Shown here: positions 34,557 to 42,295 of the stretch, in pieces
Layout: each line of letters begins with the position of its first letter
Position numbering within the stretch: position 1 is the stretch's first letter
Assembly (NCBI RefSeq): GCF_000023925.1
Contig: NC_013169.1
Coordinates: forward strand, 2,604,001-2,668,000
Direction of reading: 5' to 3'
Length of the DNA stretch: 64,000 bases
Source: Kytococcus sedentarius DSM 20547
Lineage (GTDB): Bacteria > Actinomycetota > Actinomycetes > Actinomycetales > Dermatophilaceae
Program-made: the position numbers and the translations under genes
Notes under the pieces: model-generated
What the model was told of the DNA's origin: nothing
Database searches by the model: none
What the model saw: only the letters and a program-made list of their open reading frames with translations

Positions 34557-35051
34557 TCAGAGCGCCGCGCGGCGCTGACGCACCTTCTCCCGGGCCGCTG
34601 CCTCCACTTCGCGGTCCCAAGCAAGACCCGCCGCCCGGAACTCCTCCACGCTCACCGAGTCGTCCTCCTGCAGCCTCCACAACTCGTGGTCCCGATCCAC
34701 GGGCATCCCGTTGGAGAAGGTCACCCTGTTGATCTCCATGGCCACCTCGTCCTCCTCGTCCTCGGGGAACTCGTCCTCCTCGACCTCCGGAGGCAGCAGC
34801 ACCATCTCGCTCATCACGATCTCCTCGGCCTGCCGCTTGATGTTCGTCAGGATCCCCGCCCGCGTCAGGTAGTCCGCATCCCGGATCCGCTGCGCGTGCT
34901 GCACCTCCAGACTGCGGGAGATGTCGAACACCTGGTCCTCCACCTGCTCACCCAGGCTCGCGAAGAACTCCTCCGGGTCCCCCAGCTGCGCGACCCGCTC
35001 CGGCAGGTACTTCGTCCAGTGCTCCTTCGCACGCACCCCGTACGTGTTCAT
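34557..35051 (-). CDS. Hypothetical protein of plasmid/integrative-element type
   Basis: This 164-residue soluble acidic protein starts M-N-T-Y-G-V-R-A-K-E-H-W and has a helical first half (L-G-D-P-E-E-F-F-A-S-L-G-E-Q-V-E). A strongly acidic stretch follows near 100-115, then a basic tail. Proteins with this opening occur next to AAA ATPases and zinc-ribbon proteins on actinobacterial plasmids and conjugative elements; I know no function. AGGAG precedes the ATG by 8 bases. It is convergent with the truncated ATPase, ending 10 bases after it. Confidence 0.65.
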   Translation of the reverse strand: MNTYGVRAKEHWTKYLPERVAQLGDPEEFFASLGEQVEDQVFDISRSLEVQHAQRIRDADYLTRAGILTNIKRQAEEIVMSEMVLLPPEVEEDEFPEDEEDEVAMEINRVTFSNGMPVDRDHELWRLQEDDSVSVEEFRAAGLAWDREVEAAAREKVRQRRAAL

Positions 35052-35401
35052 CCCCGCACTCCTCTCCCGGCCTCCGGCCGGCCGTTCTCGCTTCCGTGAC
35101 ACCGCACGGGCCCGTGGACAACGCCCAGGGGCCCGGACACCCGCAGCGAAACACCGCTCACCGACAACCTCTCCGCGTCCAGAAGACCAGCGCCGCAGCG
35201 CCCCTCACCCGCGCGGCTTCGTGCACCTGGACGCCCTCTGACTGCACGCCTCGAGCCCGTCACGCACCGTGACGCGTTCGTCGGGCCTCACGAAGCCCAC
35301 GTTCCCCCAACCCGAAGTGCCACACACCTCTTGCATCCACGGCGCCGTTTATCGTTGCAACGTGTACTTACCGGTGTCCCACAGACAGGAATCTCGTCCC
35401 G
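35052..35401. other. 350-base gap with a palindrome upstream of the zinc-ribbon gene
   Basis: I see no gene here. The sequence turns less GC-rich near 35330-35380, where CGTTGCAACG (35353-35362), a perfect 10-base palindrome, lies among TTTATC and TACTTACC. That region probably holds the promoter and an operator for the divergent gene pair. Confidence 0.5.
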
Positions 35402-35857
35402 ATGACCAGCCGAACTGGCGACAACATCAACGTCCCCAACCGCCCCGGCCGCCGCCTCCCCGGGCAGCAGGTGACGTGTGGATGGTGCGGCGAAGCGGTG
35501 GACGTTCCACGCCGCGGACGCGTGCCGAAGTGGTGCTCCGCCGCGTGCCGTCAGCGGGCGTGGCAGCACAAGAAGGCAGCCGAGTCGGAGCGAGCAGCGG
35601 TCGACGTCGTACAGCAGACGGTGGAGGTCTACCGGGGCGAGAAGATCGTGGAGAAGATCGTCCAGGTTCCCGTCATAGACCGGCCGAAGACGGGCGCCGA
35701 GTGGGCGCAGGTGCTGCAAAAGTTGTCCTGGACCCTGTCAACCGATCGCCTCGATGAGGCCGACCTACGCCTCATCCACACCCAGCTGAGCTCCGCCGTC
35801 GTGGCCTATGAACGGCGCTGGGAGCGGCTCGCTCGGCGCCGGGGCGACCGCCTCTGA
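35402..35857 (+). CDS. Zinc-ribbon protein of integrative-element type
   Basis: The 151-residue protein has an N-terminal zinc ribbon (C-G-W-C-G about residue 26, then K-W-C-S-A-A-C-R-Q-R-A-W about 43-54). Similar ribbons occur in small DNA-associated plasmid proteins. A central Val/Glu-rich segment (V-E-K-I-V-Q-V-P-V) and a basic C-terminal helix follow. It may bind DNA, perhaps the palindrome upstream. It is separated by about 190 bases from the next small gene. I do not recognise a specific function. Confidence 0.6.
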   Translation: MTSRTGDNINVPNRPGRRLPGQQVTCGWCGEAVDVPRRGRVPKWCSAACRQRAWQHKKAAESERAAVDVVQQTVEVYRGEKIVEKIVQVPVIDRPKTGAEWAQVLQKLSWTLSTDRLDEADLRLIHTQLSSAVVAYERRWERLARRRGDRL

Positions 35858-36046
35858 CACGGCACGAGGGCCCTCATCCGGTGACCAGCCGCGCAGCCGT
35901 TACGTCGGCGTTTGCGTCCACCTGCGCAAGCCCAACGCCACCGAGCCCTGATGGCCTGTGGACGACGCACCTCACCCGAGGCCGCGTCCGCGCTCTACTG
36001 CCCTTGCCACGTCTGAACAGCAGACGGCCAGACAGTAAGGAGAACC

Positions 36047-36448
36047 ATGGGCAAGGCACGTCGAAGCAAGCTCCAGCGCCGCAGCGCGGCCCTCGTGGAG
36101 ACCCGACGAGTGGGCGACGAGTTCACCGTCCGCCGCCTGGGCCACCACGAGGACGACCTGCGCCTGGAAGCCACTGACCTCCTGAGGCCAGTGGGCATGA
36201 CCGACCGAAACGGGGACCTGTATGACCCCCGCGGCTCAACGGTGCACCACAACCTGGCCATCCTCAGCGCAAAGGGCGCCTCCCACGTTCGCAGAGCAGT
36301 TCCGGTTGTCATCGCGGCGCTACAGGGAACACGAGTCGTCGGCACGGTGTGGCTTCGTTCGCTTGGTGGCGGGGTTTTTGCAGCGCTCCGTGGCGGTCTT
36401 GTTGCCGCGATCACGCAGGACTGGCTGCAGGTAGGTGTCGCGGTCTGA
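36047..36448 (+). CDS. Hypothetical protein, possibly a chimeric reading frame
   Basis: The 133-residue frame starts after AAGGAGAACC, a good ribosome binding site. The first 95 residues are charged and protein-like (M-G-K-A-R-R-S-K-L-Q-R-R, then D-L-L-R-P-V-G-M-T-D-R-N-G-D-L-Y-D-P). After about residue 100 the composition becomes Gly/Val/Ala-rich and unlike the start, as if a junction near 36340 fused unrelated DNA. It is convergent with cadD. I assign no function. Confidence 0.4.
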   Translation: MGKARRSKLQRRSAALVETRRVGDEFTVRRLGHHEDDLRLEATDLLRPVGMTDRNGDLYDPRGSTVHHNLAILSAKGASHVRRAVPVVIAALQGTRVVGTVWLRSLGGGVFAALRGGLVAAITQDWLQVGVAV

Positions 36449-36497
36449 ACCGAGAGGGGTGCGCCCAGTCGGGGCCGTTTGGATCGCTGCCGCTACG

Positions 36498-37100
36498 TCA
36501 GAGTCCGAAGGCTCCGCCGCTGACGAGGATCACGATGCCGAGGCCGATGAGAACGATGGGGAAGAGGATGTGCTCCCAGCGTTCGAGCACTTCGGCGATC
36601 GGGGGGCGGGTGGCGACGAACTTTGCCAGGGCCACCAGGACCGCGACGAGCGCGAGGAAGACGATGCAGTAGGCGACTACTGCGAGAGGTTCCACGCTGA
36701 GGAAGACAGGGGTGTAGACGCCGATGTTGTCGCCGCCGTTGGCAAGGGTGACGCCTGCGACTGTCCACACGCCGACCTTCTTGCCGGCAACCTTGGCCTC
36801 ATCGTCATCGTCGTCATCGTCTCCGCGCCAGGCCTGCCATGCGGCCCAGAGGCCGAGGCCCAGAGGGATGAGACCGAAGTACGGGATGGCTGCCGAGGGC
36901 AGGAATGCTCCGGCACCGATGGTCACCAGGACCGCGGCACCGAGGATGCCGGCGAATCCGAGGTACTGGCCGGCCAGAATGCGGGCGGTAGTGCCGCGCT
37001 GGCCTGCCCCTCGCGCGAAGAAGAGGGAGAGCACGATGATGTCGTCGATGTTGGTCGCTGCGAACAGGCCCATCGCCTGCAAGACCGAGGTGAGGGTCAT
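36498..37100 (-). CDS. cadD: CadD-family cadmium resistance transporter (copy 1)
   Basis: The 200-residue integral membrane protein has the CadD opening L-F-A-A-T-N-I-D-D-I-I-V-L-S-L-F-F-A-R, conserved acidic residues in the first helix, then A-G-Q-Y-L-G-F-A-G-I-L. A poly-Asp loop follows (about 90-98), and A-N-G-G-D-N-I-G-V-Y-T-P-V-F and W-E-H-I-L-F-P complete the family signature. The acidic loop probably attracts divalent metal on the cytoplasmic side. The ATG overlaps the cmtR stop (ATGA), so it is expressed when CmtR releases its operator. Confidence 0.92.
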   Translation of the reverse strand: MTLTSVLQAMGLFAATNIDDIIVLSLFFARGAGQRGTTARILAGQYLGFAGILGAAVLVTIGAGAFLPSAAIPYFGLIPLGLGLWAAWQAWRGDDDDDDDEAKVAGKKVGVWTVAGVTLANGGDNIGVYTPVFLSVEPLAVVAYCIVFLALVAVLVALAKFVATRPPIAEVLERWEHILFPIVLIGLGIVILVSGGAFGL

Positions 37101-37456
37101 GCGCCCTCCCCAGCTGCGTCGCATCCGGGAAGCGAGCAGGCGGGATCGATGCACGGGGCGTCTTCGTCCACTGCCAGGGTGGCATCGACCAGTGCCGTCA
37201 GCGCCTGCGCCAGGTGCGAATCGGCGATCTCATATCGTGTCCGACGCCCCTCGGGCTCGGAGACGACGATCCCGCAATCGCGCAGGCATGCCAGGTGGTT
37301 GGACACGTTCGGGCGTGTCAGGTCCAGATCTCGGGCCAGTTCCGCTGGGTAAGCGGGATGGTCGAGCAGGGTCAAGATGATCCGGGATCGAGTGGGGTCG
37401 GCCAGTGCACGACCCAGGCGGTTCATCACGTCGAGACGCGAAGCAATAGTCAGCAT
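37097..37456 (-). CDS. cmtR: CmtR-type ArsR/SmtB cadmium-lead sensor
   Basis: The 119-residue winged-helix repressor has Cys at 57, 61 and 102, exactly the three residues and positions that bind Cd/Pb in Mycobacterium tuberculosis CmtR (N-H-L-A-C-L-R-D-C-G and A-P-C-I-D-P-A-C). The recognition helix reads L-T-R-P-N-V-S-N-H-L. It controls cadD, to which it is coupled. The start at 37456 lies only 8 bases beyond a TATAGT -10, so the mRNA may be leaderless; in-frame starts further upstream would lie inside the operator. Confidence 0.93.
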   Translation of the reverse strand: MLTIASRLDVMNRLGRALADPTRSRIILTLLDHPAYPAELARDLDLTRPNVSNHLACLRDCGIVVSEPEGRRTRYEIADSHLAQALTALVDATLAVDEDAPCIDPACSLPGCDAAGEGA

Positions 37457-37490
37457 GGACTGAACTATACAGCACGCACTGAACACTCGG
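37457..37490 (-). promoter_or_regulatory. cmtR-cadD promoter with repeated operator element
   Basis: ACTGAAC occurs twice as a direct repeat (37459-37465 and 37478-37484), 19 bases apart, around the minus-strand -10 TATAGT. The copy next to the start codon would place bound CmtR over the transcription start. Confidence 0.6.
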
Positions 37491-37600
37491 TCACAGGCGT
37501 CAGCCCAGATCGCATGCCCGTAAGGGGAACCCTCACCGGACACCACCGCTACTTATCGAGAGGAAGGACGGCACGCCTGGCGGGCTGTCCCGTAAGACCC

Positions 37601-37622
37601 GTCCGGTGAACTGTCCGGTGAA
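37601..37622 (+). repeat. Direct repeat before the resolvase gene
   Basis: GTCCGGTGAA occurs at 37601-37610 and 37613-37622. Closely spaced repeats just before a serine resolvase gene are candidates for part of its res site or operator. Confidence 0.45.
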
Positions 37623-37632
37623 GGGGGGCTAT

Positions 37633-38247
37633 ATGACACACATGGAGAGCATGTCCCCCTCGAAGGTCGGCTATGCCCGAGTCTCCACCGACGAGCAGGA
37701 CCTGACCGCGCAGCGTGACGGACTCGCGGCGTTCGGCGTCGATCCCAAGCGCATCTACGTCGATCACGGGCTCACGGGCCGCAACGCCGACCGTGAGGGC
37801 CTGCGGCAGGCGCTGGCTGCCTGTCGGGACGGCGATACGTTCGTGGTCACCAAGCTCGATCGGCTGGCGCGTTCAGTCCGTGATGCCCACCAGATCGCCG
37901 ACGACCTCGCGGCGCGGGAAGTGAAGCTGAGCATCGCCGGATCGGTGTACGACCCGACCGACCCGATGGGGAAACTGTTGTTCAACGTGTTGGCGATGGT
38001 CGCCGAGTTCGAAGCCGACCTCATCCGTGCCCGCACCCGCGAGGGGATGAAGGTCGCCAAGGCCAAGGGCCGGCTGCGCGGGAAGTCACCGAAACTCACC
38101 CCCCGGCAAGAAGCTCACCTCGTCCAGCTACATGCTGCCGACGAGCACACCGTGGGCGAGCTGGCCGAGCTGTTCAGCGTGGGCCGCTCCACGGTCTACC
38201 GCGCCCTTCAGCGCGCCGAGCGCGGGCGCGAGAACGCCTTGCAGTAG
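37633..38247 (+). CDS. Serine recombinase (resolvase/invertase family)
   Basis: The 204-residue recombinase has V-G-Y-A-R-V-S-T-D-E-Q near the N-terminus (catalytic Ser18), K-L-D-R-L-A-R-S and the E-R-like helix of the catalytic domain. The C-terminal HTH reads V-G-E-L-A-E-L-F-S-V-G-R-S-T-V-Y-R-A-L. It probably resolves cointegrates of the transposon whose transposase N-terminus follows 8 bases downstream. AAGGGGGG precedes the ATG. This resolvase type often accompanies cadmium and mercury modules in actinobacteria. Confidence 0.9.
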   Translation: MTHMESMSPSKVGYARVSTDEQDLTAQRDGLAAFGVDPKRIYVDHGLTGRNADREGLRQALAACRDGDTFVVTKLDRLARSVRDAHQIADDLAAREVKLSIAGSVYDPTDPMGKLLFNVLAMVAEFEADLIRARTREGMKVAKAKGRLRGKSPKLTPRQEAHLVQLHAADEHTVGELAELFSVGRSTVYRALQRAERGRENALQ

Positions 38248-38254
38248 GTGCGTC

Positions 38255-38430
38255 GTGGACGCTCGAGCGCGGTGGCGAATCCTCAGGCTCCACGTCGAGG
38301 ACCAGGTGCCCCTCGCGCGCTTAGCTCGCGAGACCGATGTAGGGCTGCGGACCCTGGAGCGCTGGCACGCCCGCTACCGCGCCGACGGCTACGCCGGACT
38401 GGAGACAGCCTCACGGGCGGACGCCGGCTC
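38255..38430 (+). pseudogene. TniA/Mu-type transposase, N-terminal fragment
   Basis: The GTG at 38255 opens V-D-A-R-A-R-W-R-I-L-R-L-H-V-E-D, then L-A-R-L-A-R-E-T-D-V-G-L-R-T-L-E-R-W-H-A-R-Y-R-A-D-G-Y-A-G-L. This is the HTH-bearing N-terminus of Mu/TniA-type transposases that sit downstream of resolvases. After about 58 residues (near 38425) the frame runs into sequence that, one frame over, is IS21 IstA. The rest of the transposase and its TniB partner are missing. Confidence 0.75.
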
Positions 38431-39459
38431 CCGGAACTCCTCGAGGAGACGCCGGACATGCCCGCGACGGTGCTGGCCGAACGGGTCGGGTGGACCGGCT
38501 CGATCCGCTGGTTCCGTGACAACGTCAACCGTCTCCGGGTCGATCACCGCCCGATCGACCCGGCCGACCGGCTCACCTGGACGGCCGGGGACGTGGCTCA
38601 GCGCGACCTGTGGTTCCCGCCTCGCAAGATCCTGCTCGAGGACGGCTCGCGCACCCTGCTGCCGGTGCTGGTCATGACGTGCGGGTACTCCCGGTTCACG
38701 CTCGGGCGGATGATCCCGACCCGCAAGACACCGGACCTGCTCCTGGGCACGTGGGAGCTGCTGGACCAGCTGGGTCGGGTACCTCGCCGGCTGATCTGGG
38801 ACAACGAGCCCGGCATCGGACGCGGCAAGCTGACCGAGCCGGTCGCGGTGTTCGCCGGGACGCTGGCCACGAAGGTGGTGCTGCTACCACCGCGGGACCC
38901 CGAGTCCAAGGGTATCGTCGAGCGTCGCAACCGCTTCTTCGAGACCTCCTTCATGCCCGGGCGCCACTTCGCCTCTCCGGGCGACTTCAACGCCCAGTTC
39001 ACCGACTGGCTGTCCACCGCGAACGCCCGGACGGTGCGCACGATCAAAGCCCGCCCGACCGAGCTGCTGGCAGCGGACAAGGAGGCGATGCTGGCGTTGC
39101 CGCCGGCGGTGCTGCACCTGGGCTGGCGCAACCACGTCCGCCTGGGCCGGGACTACTACGTGCGCGTCGACACCAACGACTACTCCGTGCACCCGCGCGC
39201 GATCGGGGCCCGGGTCGACGTGGCCGCCGACCTCGACGTCGTGCGGGTCCGTCACGGGGGTCAGCTGGTGGCTGAGCACCCGCGCCGCTGGGCCCGGAGC
39301 ATGACGATCACCGACCCCGCCCACGTCACCGCCGCGGCCGGGCTGCGGCACGCCTACCAGCACCCCAGGTCCCGTCCCGAGGCCGACGACCTGGTCCGGG
39401 ACCTGGCCGACTACGACAAGGCGTTCGGGATCGACGCCGGCGAGCTGGAGTCGCGATGA
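38425..39459 (+). pseudogene. istA: IS21-family transposase IstA lacking its N-terminus
   Basis: From the junction the frame reads R-L-P-E-L-L-E-E-T-P-D-M-P-A-T-V-L-A-E-R. It continues through the integrase core (Q-R-D-L-W-F-P with catalytic Asp, I-W-D-N-E-P-G, K-G-I-V-E-R-R-N with the Glu) to the C-terminus. About 70-80 residues with the DNA-binding HTH are missing compared with intact IstA of this group. The open frame could start at 38248, but that stretch is the TniA fragment read out of frame. The end overlaps istB (ATGA). Confidence 0.8.
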
Positions 39460-40259
39460 GCCGCAAGCCGACCTCCGCCGGCACCGAGTCGCTGAAGCAG
39501 ATCACCCACCTGGCCGCGGCGTTGAAGGCGCCGCGGATCACCGAGTCCGCCGCCCGCCTGGCCGACCACGCCCGCGACACCGGATGGACCCACGAGGACT
39601 ACCTGGCCGCGGTCCTGGAACGTGAGGTCGCCGCCCGCAACGCCTCCGGCGCCCGGTTGCGCACCCGCGCCGCCGGTTTCGGTGCGGTCAAGACTCTGGA
39701 CGACTTCGAATTCGACCACCAACCCGGCGCCCGCACCCCGATCCAGGCCCTGGCCTCGGGTGCGTACCTGGCCGAGCACCGCAACGTCGTCCTGCTCGGG
39801 CCGCCGGGCACCGGTAAGACGCACCTGGCCACCGCCCTGGGCGTCGCCGCCGCCCGGCAGGGACACCGGGTCCTGTTCGCCACCGCCACCGACTGGGTCA
39901 CCCGACTGACTGAGGCCCACGACCGCGGCCGCCTGGCCGCCGAGCTCACCCGGCTACGCCGCTACAGCCTGATCATCGTCGACGAGGTCGGCTACCTACC
40001 GTTCGAGCAGTACGCCGCCAACCTCTTCTTCCAGCTCGTCTCCTCCCGCTACGAGCACGCCTCCCTCATCCTGACGTCCAACCTGCCGTTCAGCTCCTGG
40101 GCCGGCGTCTTCGGCAACCAGGTCGTCGCAGCCGCGATGATCGACCGCATCGTCCACCACGCCGACGTCATCGCCCTCAAAGGCGCCTCCTACCGGCTCC
40201 GCGACCGCGGCGTCGAGACCCTGCCCAGCATCAAGGCCGAGCAGGAATCCCTAGACTGA
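39456..40259 (+). CDS. istB: IS21-family helper ATPase IstB
   Basis: This 267-residue AAA+ protein recruits IstA to target DNA. Its Walker A is G-P-P-G-T-G-K-T-H (about 112-120), Walker B is L-I-I-V-D-E-V-G-Y-L, the sensor is L-T-S-N-L, and the arginine finger region is R-I-V-H-H-A. The N-terminal T-L-D-D-F-E-F-D segment is typical of IstB. It is complete, but its IstA partner is truncated, so the element is probably not autonomous. Confidence 0.92.
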   Translation: MSRKPTSAGTESLKQITHLAAALKAPRITESAARLADHARDTGWTHEDYLAAVLEREVAARNASGARLRTRAAGFGAVKTLDDFEFDHQPGARTPIQALASGAYLAEHRNVVLLGPPGTGKTHLATALGVAAARQGHRVLFATATDWVTRLTEAHDRGRLAAELTRLRRYSLIIVDEVGYLPFEQYAANLFFQLVSSRYEHASLILTSNLPFSSWAGVFGNQVVAAAMIDRIVHHADVIALKGASYRLRDRGVETLPSIKAEQESLD

Positions 40260-40839
40260 AACCGTTCACTCTTCGACCGCCGAAACCGTCCAGTTTTCGA
40301 GCGCCGTCGACAAGGATGGGATCCGCTCGCGTCAACGCTGTCTCGAGTGACCCGCACGCCCGTCGTCTGCAGCGGCAACCGCTTGGCCGTGCGCACCTGC
40401 CATGCCGCGCGTCCAGGCACCATGAGGAACTAGTGGTCGAGCCCGCGGCCACCTCGTCGGGCAGGTACAAGGTACCTGAGGCCGGGTCCCGCGGCGGGTA
40501 CAGCCGCCGTAGGCCGGCGACCGTGACCTGAAACCCTCCCAGGGTCACCACCGACTCGACTCTTCCGCTGCGCGACCAGTGGACGGTCTGCAGCCCTCAC
40601 TGACAGCGATCCGCGATGCCTGATGTGACCTGCCCGGATGGTGGGCTGGGCAGGCATGGCACCCGCTCGCCTGTACAGATCTGGACTCTCCCTCGGACCG
40701 CGACCGGTTCCCTGGGTGCTGCGGCCAAGCTTGGTCTTGCGCTCCTTGACCCGTTCGAGGGCGTGGGCACCCACATATCGTGCGCCTCTGCCCACGGCTC
40801 GTGAGCCGGCGCGTGGAGGACCGGCGGGCGACGGTTTCC
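40260..40839. other. 580-base stretch without a recognisable gene
   Basis: The first bases probably belong to the IS21 right end, but I cannot define its terminal repeat. Open frames exist on both strands (for example 40231-40551 on the minus strand, with V-V-T-L-G-G-F-Q-V-T-V-A-G-L), yet none has a family I recognise. It looks like scrambled remnant DNA between IS21 and the second cadD. Confidence 0.4.
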
Positions 40840-41436
40840 TCACAAGCCGAACGCGCCGCCTTCGATCAGGATGACGATGCCCAGCCCGATGAGGACCAGG
40901 GGGAAGAGGATGTGCTCCCAACGTTCGAGCACCTCAGCGATCGGCTTGCGGGTGGCGACGAACTTCGCTACTGCGACGAGCACGATGACCAGGGCCAGGA
41001 ACACGACACAGTAGGCCACGAGCGCACCGGTGCCGACGGCGAGGAACACTGGCACGTAGACCCCGATGTTGTCTCCGCCGTTGGCGAACGTCACTGCGGC
41101 CACCGTCAGGGCGCTGATGGGCCGATCCGCGATGGTGTCGTCGTCATCGTCCCCGTTACGCCACACCTGCCAGGCGGCGTGGATGCCCAGCAGCAGCGGG
41201 ATGAGACCGAAGTACAGGATCGCCTCGTCGGGTAGGAACAGCCCGGCCCCGAGAGTCACCGCCACCGAGGCGAGGAGGATGCCGCCGAACCCCAGGTACT
41301 GGCCGGCGATGATCTTGGCGGTGGTACCTCGTTGTCCGGCTCCGCGGGCGAAGAACAGGGACAGGACGATGATGTCGTCGATATTGGTGACCATGAAGAG
41401 GCCGATTGCCTGTAGCGCGGCGGTGATCGTGTTCAT
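40840..41436 (-). CDS. cadD: CadD-family cadmium resistance transporter (copy 2)
   Basis: The 198-residue protein is clearly homologous to copy 1 over its whole length. It has the same N-terminal T-N-I-D-D-I-I-V-L-S-L-F-F-A-R-G-A-G-Q-R, acidic loop (D-D-D-D-D, about 93-97), A-N-G-G-D-N-I-G-V-Y and terminal G-G-A-F-G-L. Differences are spread evenly, so the copies diverged before meeting here. GAAGGAG precedes the ATG by about 9 bases. Unlike copy 1 it has no cmtR directly upstream. Confidence 0.9.
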   Translation of the reverse strand: MNTITAALQAIGLFMVTNIDDIIVLSLFFARGAGQRGTTAKIIAGQYLGFGGILLASVAVTLGAGLFLPDEAILYFGLIPLLLGIHAAWQVWRNGDDDDDTIADRPISALTVAAVTFANGGDNIGVYVPVFLAVGTGALVAYCVVFLALVIVLVAVAKFVATRKPIAEVLERWEHILFPLVLIGLGIVILIEGGAFGL

Positions 41437-41800
41437 CTATCTTCGTCTCCTTCGGTCGGCCCGTTCCGGGTCGTGCCAGGTCTTCTGGGGTCTGCAGCGG
41501 GTTCGGTGGGCACGACGGCGAGTGCCGGTGGATGCCCGTTGCTGTCACGGACGGGCGTGCTGCTTCGGCGGCATGATGGGAGCTTCAACCTCTCGTGCCC
41601 TTCGCCAGCCGTCGCCCCAGCGGCATGGTTCTGCCAGTCGCGTCCTGAGACGGGCAGGCGGTCAGCACATCCCCAGTAGTGACTGACGGCGCTGGTGTGG
41701 GCCACGCCAGCCGCTGCTCGGGGATCTCAGCGCCAGTCTTCGAGCGTCACCGGTGCCGGTCGGTGATGTCCGATGTGGCGCGCTGGGCAGCTGCCGGCTC
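41437..41800. other. 364-base gap between lspA and cadD copy 2
   Basis: I see no convincing gene. The segment must carry the ribosome binding site and probably a promoter for cadD copy 2, or act as a leader from the lspA operon. No ArsR-like frame is visible on either strand. Confidence 0.45.
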
Positions 41801-42295
41801 CTAGGCTTGGTCGGCCGTTCGCTCCGGGCGGGCGTGCAACAGGGCGATCACGATGAAGCCGGTGACCAGGAACGTGTCCGCGAGGTTGAAGGTGGGCCAC
41901 CAGCCGGTGTGCAAGTAGTCAGTCACTGTGCCGTCGCGGGCGCGGTCGACGACGTTGGCGACGGCGCCGCCGATGACGGCGCCGCCGGCGATCCGTTCGA
42001 CCCACCCGGCGTCCGGCGCCCTGCGCCACGCGTATGCGATCAGGGCCAGGCAGATGACGGCGGTGACGGCGACGATCACGCCGACGGGAAGCTCGTCACC
42101 CATGCCGAACGCCACGCCCGAGTTGTAGGCCAGCCGAAGCCGGAGCACCCCGAGGTCGACCGTGGAGCCGGCCAGCTGCGCCTCGGACGCGGCCTTGGCA
42201 CCCAGGTCGATCGCTGCGGCGGCCAGGGCTGCCAGCAGGACGAGCGCGCGGCTCGCTCGGGCGCGCGGCACGGCCCGGCTGGTAGCGCTGGTCAC
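41801..42295 (-). CDS. lspA: Lipoprotein signal peptidase (signal peptidase II) of the metal island
   Basis: The 164-residue membrane aspartyl protease has four hydrophobic helices. The catalytic dyad is visible as D126 (G-T-V-T-D-Y-L) and D140 (F-N-L-A-D-T-F), and the conserved N-S-G-V-A-F-G segment lies near residue 58. It cleaves lipoprotein signals after diacylglyceryl transfer. A chromosomal copy is expected elsewhere, so this is an accessory enzyme. The ATG overlaps the stop of the metal P-type ATPase, tying lipoprotein processing to metal efflux. Confidence 0.93.
   Translation of the reverse strand: MTSATSRAVPRARASRALVLLAALAAAAIDLGAKAASEAQLAGSTVDLGVLRLRLAYNSGVAFGMGDELPVGVIVAVTAVICLALIAYAWRRAPDAGWVERIAGGAVIGGAVANVVDRARDGTVTDYLHTGWWPTFNLADTFLVTGFIVIALLHARPERTADQA

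Noticed and set aside
38248-39459. A full-length IstA starting at 38248
   Set aside because: The first 58 codons are the TniA-like fragment read in the wrong frame (Arg/Pro/Gly-rich). Only sequence from about 38425 aligns with IstA.
40231-40551. Minus-strand frame of about 100 residues after istB
   Set aside because: It overlaps the istB end, its second half is Cys/Arg-rich in a way typical of out-of-frame high-GC DNA, and no family match comes to mind.
41437-41800. A second cmtR upstream of cadD copy 2
   Set aside because: All minus-strand frames lack the winged-helix and Cys motifs of ArsR proteins.
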